Shown here: positions 1 to 4,970 of the stretch, piece by piece
How positions within the stretch are numbered: position 1 is the stretch's first letter
How the letters are laid out: each line of letters begins with the position of its first letter
DNA from: JAAYUD01 sp036846645
GTDB taxonomy: Bacteria; Bacteroidota; Bacteroidia; Bacteroidales; Bacteroidaceae
NCBI GenBank assembly: GCA_036846645.1
Contig: DAIUBN010000170.1
Location: 1-6,074, forward strand
Reading direction: 5' to 3'
Length of the DNA stretch: 6,074 nucleotides
The notes under the pieces: generated by a model
Told to the model about the DNA's origin: nothing
Databases searched by the model: none
Seen by the model: only the letters and a program-made list of their open reading frames with translations
Position numbers and translations under genes: made by a program

Positions 1-445
1 CATTGATGTCACCGATGATTTGGAATACTTTCATGTTCAAGTTCTTCAAATTGGCTTCCAATATGCCTTCTGCGTTAAGAACTAACATGTTGCTCGATTT
101 CCCGAGAGTCAGCTTGATATCGATGTCGTTGTACATCCCTTTTCTCTTCGATGTCTCTTTTTGAATTAGAAACAGCGTATCACCTCTCTGTTCCATCGTT
201 ATCATGTTGGTAGGGTAGGAGATTTGAGATTGTGCATTATCTTTTGCCGGTTCGATAGTGATATCAGAGTTCCGGCAGAGGTTCATAGAAACCTTGATGT
301 ACTTGTAGTCTTTGATGGCCGTTGTGACCATTTCTGCCTTGGTGGTCTGCTCTTGTCCGTAGTCTTTGTAATAGACAATTGTTCCTAGGCTGAATATGAA
401 GCAGGCGATAAACATTCCAATCACCCAATATGTGGTCTTTTTCAT
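1..445 (-). CDS. small membrane-anchored protein, last visible gene of the ABC/GntR operon (C-terminus cut by window edge)
   Basis: The reading frame starts at the ATG at 445-443 and runs 148 codons to the window edge without a stop, so the C-terminus is missing. Residues 1-6 are polar and include two lysines. Residues 7-26 form one hydrophobic segment containing GMFIACFIFSLG, followed by a polar region. This suggests a single N-terminal anchor with the rest outside the cytoplasmic membrane. Cys15 follows FIA, but hydrophobic residues continue after it, so a lipoprotein is less likely. From about residue 50 the sequence alternates polar and hydrophobic residues with Gly/Asn/Asp turns (GDTLFLI at 88-94, LVLNAEGILEANLKNLN at 121-137), as in beta-rich adhesin-like folds such as DUF2807/head-GIN. 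That resemblance is by eye only. The gene begins 2 bases after the GntR stop (TAACAATG), so translational coupling is likely. I do not recognise a specific function; a role beside the ABC transporter is inferred from position. Confidence 0.8.
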   Translation of the reverse strand, partial: MKKTTYWVIGMFIACFIFSLGTIVYYKDYGQEQTTKAEMVTTAIKDYKYIKVSMNLCRNSDITIEPAKDNAQSQISYPTNMITMEQRGDTLFLIQKETSKRKGMYNDIDIKLTLGKSSNMLVLNAEGILEANLKNLNMKVFQIIGDIN

Positions 446-447
446 TG

Positions 448-831
448 TTATTTGTTTTTTGTTTTGTTCTGTTGTTCAATATACTTATCGTACATATCGA
501 CTATCCTTGCCATTGGGATATCCAAAGTGTAGAGCTGCTGGAAGAAATCGTTTACCTCTTGAGTCAGAAAGTTCTCTTTTCTCATTCTGGTAATCATCTT
601 CACAGCTCCTGCGGCAACGAAGAATCCGATGCCACGTTTGTTGAAGATGATTTCTTGCTGTTGCAGATAATCGTAGGTCCTCATCACCGTGTTGGGATTG
701 ACTTCGACTAGTGCCGCATAGTCTCTCACCGAGATGACTCGTTCTTCTTCTTTGAATCGCCCCGAAAGTATTTCATCGCAGATGCGGTCGGCAATTTGAA
801 GATATATGGGTCGTGTTTCTTTGAAATCCAT
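448..831 (-). CDS. GntR-family transcriptional regulator, YtrA subfamily
   Basis: This 127-residue protein has the short form typical of YtrA-type GntR regulators. A winged helix-turn-helix occupies about residues 5-73. It opens with PIYLQIADRICDEILSGRF, followed by ISVRDYAALVEVNPNTVMR, with the recognition helix near 44-57, and a wing ending in RGIGFFV (67-72). Residues 74-127 are a short helical tail with no large ligand-binding domain, as in the YtrA subfamily. In the usual GntR motif a proline precedes SVR; here it is isoleucine (I33). Regulators of this group commonly repress the ABC transporter operon that encodes them. Here the gene is third in that operon, 17 bases after the permease stop, and the candidate operator lies at the operon promoter. 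AAAGGAA at 843-837 sits 5 bases before the ATG and supports this start. Autorepression is inferred; the inducing signal cannot be read from the sequence. Confidence 0.93.
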   Translation of the reverse strand: MDFKETRPIYLQIADRICDEILSGRFKEEERVISVRDYAALVEVNPNTVMRTYDYLQQQEIIFNKRGIGFFVAAGAVKMITRMRKENFLTQEVNDFFQQLYTLDIPMARIVDMYDKYIEQQNKTKNK

Positions 832-836
832 ATTAA

Positions 837-843
837 TTCCTTT
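837..843 (-). promoter_or_regulatory. Shine-Dalgarno-like site of the GntR gene
   Basis: Read on the minus strand this is AAAGGAA, inside AGAAAGGAA, 5 bases before the ATG at 831. It lies entirely in the 17-base gap after the permease stop. It is worth recording because the first gene of the same operon has no such site. Confidence 0.6.
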
Positions 844-848
844 CTTCG

Positions 849-1652
849 TTATAAACGGTCTATAATTTCAACTTCTTTAAACCGATAGTAGGCTACAATC
901 CAGTTGAAAGCTGTGATGGTGGCCAATATGGCTCTTCCAAATGTTTCTCCTGTATTGATGCTGATGCCGTTTTCCATAAATTCTTTTACGAATAGGGCGT
1001 CACCTAAAAGGAATAGGGCACCTCCGATGAAACAAATGATAGTTGTTTTGAGGAGGGCATGACGTGGAAAGAAGCTGCTTCCCAATACGTAGAACGACTG
1101 GGTACAGAAATAACTGAATAACATTAAGGGGAGAGGACTTTTATTCTCTTTAGTCAACTGGGTGATAATATCCTTTCCTAATACAGCGATATTGAGATTG
1201 TATTCTTGATAAACCAAGGAGAAAATCAATACTCTGATACAGTCGGCAAGGTAGAACAGTAAAACGTATACAGCAGCGAATAGCACTATATGAGTAATCC
1301 ATTTGGCAAACCAATATTCGAAAGGCGAAGCCGGTGTGGTGAGGGCAGCGGTTCGACTAGCTTTTGTTCTTAGCTCTTCCATCATCAGCGATGCCGAATA
1401 GATACCGAATAACATTCCTAGAATGGCAAAGGTGATAGTAATACTGTCCCATGTCGGGTCGACTGCAGTAGCCGAAAGTTTGAGTACGATGGCCTCTTTA
1501 TAGTTGTTGTAGCTGATGATACACAAAATGAAAAGTGAAACAGCAAACATTACAGCAAGCCGCATGATGATTTGCTTTTTGTTTTCTACAATCTGTTTGC
1601 ACCAGATTTGGATAAATCTGGGAAGTGAGAAGAAATTATTAGCAGTTGTCAT
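849..1652 (-). CDS. ABC-2-like transporter permease, six membrane spans
   Basis: A 267-residue integral membrane protein with hydrophobic segments at about residues 31-48, 71-90, 119-147, 174-193, 203-222 and 239-256. Six spans are what is expected for the membrane subunit of an ABC-2-type transporter. The N-terminus (1-30) is cytoplasmic-like and amphipathic. The loop after span 2 (MMEELRTKASRTAALTTPAS, 90-109) resembles the cytoplasmic coupling region seen before span 3 in related permeases, where the ATPase docks. The start codon overlaps the ATPase stop in an ATGA (1652-1649), the arrangement of partners made in fixed ratio. A strong AAAGGAG site precedes the ATG. With a single ATPase and a single permease gene, the working transporter would probably be a homodimer of each. 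The substrate is unknown. YtrA-linked ABC systems in Firmicutes are tied to cell-envelope stress, but that cannot be carried over with confidence. Confidence 0.85.
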   Translation of the reverse strand: MTTANNFFSLPRFIQIWCKQIVENKKQIIMRLAVMFAVSLFILCIISYNNYKEAIVLKLSATAVDPTWDSITITFAILGMLFGIYSASLMMEELRTKASRTAALTTPASPFEYWFAKWITHIVLFAAVYVLLFYLADCIRVLIFSLVYQEYNLNIAVLGKDIITQLTKENKSPLPLMLFSYFCTQSFYVLGSSFFPRHALLKTTIICFIGGALFLLGDALFVKEFMENGISINTGETFGRAILATITAFNWIVAYYRFKEVEIIDRL

Positions 1653-2530
1653 TTGTCGCTCCTTTCTGCCTCAATTGTGGCGTTCTTTTGTTGTTGGTCG
1701 AAACACATTCTTATTTTCTCGGGTTCGGATAATGTTGCATTGAAAAGCAATTCGAGGTTCAGCTCGGTATCTTCATGATAAGTGTTGGGCGAAACGAGGT
1801 AATTGCCTTTCATCGACGGCATCGAGTAGATGGTATCTTCCGGCACCTTTTGATCGTTGCTTTCACTGAAGCAGATGTTGTCTGTTATTTCGTTTACCGA
1901 TTTGTTCAGCAGAATCCGACTCTTGTCCATAATAAGAATATGGTCGAGCACTTTATCGACATCTCTCACTTGGTGAGTAGATATCACTATGGTGTGTTCG
2001 TCGTCCATTCCGGCAGCAATGAATTTGCGGAACTGACTTTTTCCCGGGATGTCTAGTCCGTTGGTGGGCTCATCCATTAATAATATAGAGGTATGAGTGG
2101 CAAGAGCGAAACTCATGAACACCTTTTTCTTTTGTCCCATTGACAACTCGCCGAGGTTTTGGTCTATCTCCATATCGAAGCAATGCAGATAGGTTACCAT
2201 ATCTTCTTTGCTGAAACGTGGATAGAATACACTGTTCAGCTCAATATAACTTACTAGCGATACCCTCGGCAGTTCGAACTCTTCGGGTACGAGGAATATT
2301 TCTCGTTGAGTCGCCGGTAGTCTGCGGCGAACATTGGCGCCTAGATATTCTACACTTCCACTTTTGGGAGTGAGCAGTCCGCTCATCAGGTAGAGCAAAG
2401 TAGATTTTCCTGCTCCGTTCTTTCCTAATAGCCCATAGATGTTTCCTTTCTCCAATGTCATGGAAAAATCATCTAATAGTAGTCCTTTCTTTCTACTATA
2501 GCCAAACTTAATGTTCTTTACTTCAATCAT
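1649..2530 (-). CDS. ABC transporter ATP-binding protein
   Basis: A 293-residue nucleotide-binding subunit that would power the adjacent permease. Visible motifs in order are Walker A GKNGAGKS (36-43), signature LSMGQ (129-133), Walker B ILLMDEP (149-155) with catalytic Glu154, D-loop GLD (158-160) and switch His186 in STHQV. The Q-loop position reads LVPEE (80-84), with acidic residues where many ABC proteins have glutamine; LPEE-type loops are common in CcmA/YtrB-like ATPases. The ABC domain ends near residue 215. A further stretch of about 80 residues, without a motif I recognise, follows and may be a regulatory or dimerisation extension. The gene is first in its operon. Its ATG at 2530-2528 has no Shine-Dalgarno sequence, and a -7 box lies 40 bases upstream. 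The family assignment is secure; direction of transport and substrate are not known. Confidence 0.95.
   Translation of the reverse strand: MIEVKNIKFGYSRKKGLLLDDFSMTLEKGNIYGLLGKNGAGKSTLLYLMSGLLTPKSGSVEYLGANVRRRLPATQREIFLVPEEFELPRVSLVSYIELNSVFYPRFSKEDMVTYLHCFDMEIDQNLGELSMGQKKKVFMSFALATHTSILLMDEPTNGLDIPGKSQFRKFIAAGMDDEHTIVISTHQVRDVDKVLDHILIMDKSRILLNKSVNEITDNICFSESNDQKVPEDTIYSMPSMKGNYLVSPNTYHEDTELNLELLFNATLSEPEKIRMCFDQQQKNATIEAERSDK
1659..1665 (-). promoter_or_regulatory. strong Shine-Dalgarno site of the permease gene
   Basis: Read on the minus strand this is AAAGGAG, 6 bases before the permease ATG at 1652 and inside the end of the ATPase coding region. Both its strength and its spacing are close to ideal. 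It supports the ATG at 1652 and efficient reinitiation at the ATGA overlap. Confidence 0.7.
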
Positions 2531-2546
2531 ATATCTTAGTATTTAT

Positions 2547-2568
2547 GTGTATTAGTAAATTAGTGCAC
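2547..2568. promoter_or_regulatory. candidate operator of the YtrA-type repressor
   Basis: On the plus strand GTGTA (2547-2551) and TGCAC (2564-2568) form the arms of an imperfect inverted repeat with 7 of 11 symmetric pairs (G-C, T-A, G-C, A-T, T-A, A-T, T-A). Inside it is a perfect 10-base palindrome, TAGTGCACTA (2561-2570), and a direct repeat ATTAGT at 2551-2556 and 2559-2564. The site begins immediately downstream of the minus-strand -7 box and covers the expected transcription start, the classic position for a repressor. As I recall, YtrA-type regulators bind GTGTA...TACAC-like inverted repeats, which fits. That the operon's own GntR protein binds here is inferred. Confidence 0.5.
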
Positions 2569-2570
2569 TA

Positions 2571-2578
2571 CAAATATA
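2571..2578 (-). promoter_or_regulatory. -7 promoter box of the ABC/GntR operon
   Basis: Read on the minus strand this is TATATTTG, a full match to the Bacteroidetes primary sigma factor -7 consensus TAnnTTTG. Transcription would start about 4-6 bases further on, near 2564-2567, giving a leader of roughly 35 bases before the ATPase ATG. I see no good -33 TTTG at the usual distance, so the promoter may be weak or dependent on other elements. Confidence 0.55.
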
Positions 2579-2773
2579 AAATAGAATTGCAATACGTTGT
2601 TATTATGGATCGAATTAATTAAGATTTATTAAGGTTTTAAGGACCGTCGTATGCATTGCAATATCTCATTACAAGGGTTATGGAATATTGCTGATGTTTC
2701 ATCTCTGAAAGCTATACCATACTATATATGTTAGAAAAAACTATCATTATCAGAAATATAGCAAGTTTTTTTG

Positions 2774-2781
2774 TATTTTTG
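2774..2781 (+). promoter_or_regulatory. -7 promoter box of metF
   Basis: TATTTTTG matches the Bacteroidetes -7 consensus TAnnTTTG and lies after a T-run. Only 7 bases separate it from the metF ATG, so the expected start of transcription falls at about 2785-2789, at or just before the start codon. No TTTG is visible at the usual -33 distance. The motif is short and the area is AT-rich, so chance occurrence is possible. Confidence 0.45.
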
Positions 2782-2788
2782 CAGCATT

Positions 2789-3733
2789 ATGAGAGTAATA
2801 GATTCAATAAAGAACAGTAGCAGTCCTGTATTCTCGTTCGAACTGCTTCCCCCTCCCAAGGGTAAAGGGATTGATTCGCTCTATAAAAGCATTGATTTGC
2901 TCAGAGAGTTCGATCCGAAGTATATCAATATTACCACTCATCATAGTGAGTATATCTTTAGAGATTTAGGTAACGGCACTTTCGAGCGGAAGACACTTCG
3001 ACGTCGCCCTGGCACGGTGGCAGTAGCTGCCGCTATTCAGAATAAATATGGTATCTCTGTTGTTCCACATATTCTTTGCAGCGGTTTTACTCCCGAGGAA
3101 ACGGAGTATGTGCTGATTGATTTGCAGTTTTTGGGCATTACCAATTTGTTGTTGCTTCGTGGTGATAAACAGAAAGGAGCAATTCCCACTGCCGGATGCT
3201 ACGAACATGCCACTGACTTGGAGACACAAATCAATAATTTCAACGATGGCGTTTTTGTCGATGGTTCATTGATGGAAATTAGAGAGACTCCTTTTGCGTA
3301 TGGTGTAGCTTGCTATCCAGAGAAGCATGAAGAGGCTCCCAATATCGATGAAGATATTCAGTGGTTGAAAAAGAAAGTAGAACTTGGAGCCCAGTATGCT
3401 GTCACTCAGCTTTTCTATGATAATGCCAAATACTTTGAGTTTATAGAGAAAGTACGTGCTGCCGGTATCGATATCCCTATTATCCCAGGATTGAAGCCGA
3501 TGAAAAAACTTTCGCAACTGACTGTGATACCTCGAACTTTCAAGGTTGACTTGCCTGAAATGTTGGCTCATGAAGTGGGTAAGTGCAAAACCGATGAGGA
3601 GGTTGAGAAGGTAGGTACTGAGTGGTGTATCAATCAATGCAAAGAGTTGATTAAGTTTGGTGTACCTGGTTTGCATTTCTATGCTTTGGGCGCTGCCAAG
3701 AGTGTTCGAGAAGTTGCCAAAAATATCTTTTGA
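2789..3733 (+). CDS. metF: 5,10-methylenetetrahydrofolate reductase
   Basis: This cytoplasmic flavoenzyme reduces 5,10-methylenetetrahydrofolate to 5-methyltetrahydrofolate, the methyl donor for the last step of methionine synthesis. The 314 residues match the usual length of bacterial MetF and form one TIM-barrel domain. Recognisable points are FSFELLPP with Glu18, equivalent to the catalytic Glu28 of the E. coli enzyme; VVPH (91-94); LLLLRGD (120-126), whose Asp126 corresponds to E. coli Asp120 near the flavin; TQLFYD (206-211); and the closing GVPGLHFYALG (291-301). The frame stays open upstream to a TTG at 2771, but the ATG at 2789 gives the family-like start MRVIDSIK, and the TTG overlaps the promoter box. 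There is no Shine-Dalgarno sequence. The gene is divergent from the ABC operon and 107 bases ahead of holB. No other methionine gene is in the window, and no SAM riboswitch is evident upstream. Confidence 0.96.
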   Translation: MRVIDSIKNSSSPVFSFELLPPPKGKGIDSLYKSIDLLREFDPKYINITTHHSEYIFRDLGNGTFERKTLRRRPGTVAVAAAIQNKYGISVVPHILCSGFTPEETEYVLIDLQFLGITNLLLLRGDKQKGAIPTAGCYEHATDLETQINNFNDGVFVDGSLMEIRETPFAYGVACYPEKHEEAPNIDEDIQWLKKKVELGAQYAVTQLFYDNAKYFEFIEKVRAAGIDIPIIPGLKPMKKLSQLTVIPRTFKVDLPEMLAHEVGKCKTDEEVEKVGTEWCINQCKELIKFGVPGLHFYALGAAKSVREVAKNIF

Positions 3734-3840
3734 TATCAACTTTAAGAACGCTGTTTAGATATTTATTTAGAAATACTTGCAGGAAAGCTAAAATTTAGCG
3801 AATATTGTATTCTTATTAATTAAGGAGTCACAAAAAGCAG
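3734..3840. other. metF-holB intergenic region
   Basis: This is an AT-rich 107-base gap with no open frame worth reporting. It holds only weak symmetric elements: TTGATATCAA across the metF stop (3730-3739); AAATATCT/AGATATTT (3721-3728 with 3757-3764); GCTAAA-A-TTTAGC (3787-3799); and GAATA-TTG-TATTC (3800-3812). None is a GC-rich hairpin followed by a T-run, so I do not call a terminator. Nor is there a clear TAnnTTTG box, so holB may be read through from metF or have an atypical promoter. Confidence 0.5.
3822..3827 (+). promoter_or_regulatory. possible Shine-Dalgarno site of holB
   Basis: AAGGAG matches the anti-Shine-Dalgarno sequence well, but lies 13 bases before the ATG at 3841. That is longer than the usual 5-9 bases, so its contribution is uncertain. 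No closer ATG in frame fits the family N-terminus better. Confidence 0.35.
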
Positions 3841-4956
3841 ATGCTGTTTAAAGATATTATAGGACAAGAAGATATTAAAGCCCGGCTTATAGAGGAAACG
3901 AAAGCTGGAAGAATATCGCATGCCCAATTGTTTTGTGGTGCTCCGGGTATTGGCAAGTTGCCTTTGGCTATTGCATACGCTCGTTATCTGCTTTGTCAAC
4001 ATCCTGGCGACGATGATTCTTGTGGTACTTGTCATTCTTGTGCCATGTTTAATAAATTGGCCCATCCCGATTTGCATTTTGTTTTTCCAGTAATCAAAAA
4101 GGCTTTTTGTGATGATTATCTGAAAGAATGGCGTCAATGCGTGTCCAAAAATCCTTATTTCTCTTTTGACGACTGGTTGGATTATCTTGATGCGAAGAAT
4201 GCGCAACCTATTATCTATTCTCAAGAGAGTGATGTTCTCATCAAAAGGCTAAGTTTGAAATCTTTTGAAGGAGGATATAAGGTGACTATTATCTGGCTAC
4301 CCGAAAAGATGAATGATGAGGCTTCTAACAAGTTGCTTAAATTAATCGAGGAACCGCCTCTCAAAACAGTATTTTTACTGGTATCTGACGAACCGAAAAA
4401 GATATTGCCTACTATACTGAGCCGCACGCAGCAGGTCGTGATTCATCGGGTAGAGCAAACAGCGATCAGTTCGATGTTGAAATCTCGTTATATGATGTCT
4501 TCTGATGAGGCCGACCGTATTGCCCATCTTTCTAATGGTAATGTGACGGCGGCATTGAAACAGGCAGCATCTAACGAAACTGGTGATTCTGATGAGTTTT
4601 TCAATCTGTTTGTCAGTCTGATGCGACTTTCGTATCAACGAAAGGTCAGAGAGATGAAGCAATGGAGCGAACAGCTGGCCGCCGCAGGAAGAGAACGCCA
4701 GAAACGTTTTCTCGAATATTCGCTTAAAATGATTAGAGAGAGCTTTATCTACAATTTGCATCAGCCCGAAATGAACTATATGACTTCTTCCGAAGAGCAG
4801 TTTGTATCGCGCTTTTCGCCTTTTGTGAACGAAAGAAATGTGAGGGGTATTGCCACGGAGCTTGACAACGCCCTCAATGATATATCAAGAAACGTAAACA
4901 GCAAGATTGTCTTCTTTGACTTTTCATTGAAGATGATTATGCTGCTCAAACAATAA
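3841..4956 (+). CDS. holB: DNA polymerase III delta-prime subunit (clamp loader)
   Basis: The 371-residue product is a clamp-loader subunit that helps place the sliding clamp on DNA at the replication fork. It begins with the family signature FKDIIGQEDIKARL, then SHAQLFCGAPGIGKLPLA with a P-loop-like GAPGIGK (33-39). The residue after the lysine is Leu40 instead of Ser/Thr, so nucleotide binding is probably lost, as in E. coli delta-prime. Four cysteines (52, 61, 64, 67) form the zinc module with the E. coli spacing. The helix DEASNKLLKLIEEPP (159-173) and the sensor-1-like TILSR (191-195) follow; the latter ends SRT where many clamp loaders have SRC. The Walker B region (IIWLPEKM) lacks the DExx acidic pair. 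Compared with E. coli, roughly 30 extra residues lie between HPD (76-78) and KVTIIWL (147-153). The C-terminal part (about 210-371) is helical and more variable. ricT follows after 14 bases. Confidence 0.93.
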   Translation: MLFKDIIGQEDIKARLIEETKAGRISHAQLFCGAPGIGKLPLAIAYARYLLCQHPGDDDSCGTCHSCAMFNKLAHPDLHFVFPVIKKAFCDDYLKEWRQCVSKNPYFSFDDWLDYLDAKNAQPIIYSQESDVLIKRLSLKSFEGGYKVTIIWLPEKMNDEASNKLLKLIEEPPLKTVFLLVSDEPKKILPTILSRTQQVVIHRVEQTAISSMLKSRYMMSSDEADRIAHLSNGNVTAALKQAASNETGDSDEFFNLFVSLMRLSYQRKVREMKQWSEQLAAAGRERQKRFLEYSLKMIRESFIYNLHQPEMNYMTSSEEQFVSRFSPFVNERNVRGIATELDNALNDISRNVNSKIVFFDFSLKMIMLLKQ

Positions 4957-4970
4957 TATCTGAAGATAAG

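Noticed and set aside
264..479. A 71-codon minus-strand frame overlapping the GntR end and the last gene
   Set aside because: It overlaps both better-supported frames; the frame from 445 has a membrane segment and stays open to the window edge, while this one has neither.
2771..2788. Upstream TTG start for metF adding six residues
   Set aside because: It overlaps the promoter box, and the ATG at 2789 gives the N-terminus expected for the family.
2640..2788. SAM or other riboswitch ahead of metF
   Set aside because: I see no conserved stem arrangement, and the likely transcription start leaves no room for a leader.
3266..3739. A 157-codon minus-strand frame, and another at 3820-4224
   Set aside because: Both are antisense to the well-supported metF and holB genes, and their products look like no recognisable family.
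3721..3764. Terminator after metF (AAATATCT/AGATATTT)
   Set aside because: The stem has no G/C beyond one pair, the loop is 28 bases, one arm lies in the coding region, and no T-run follows.
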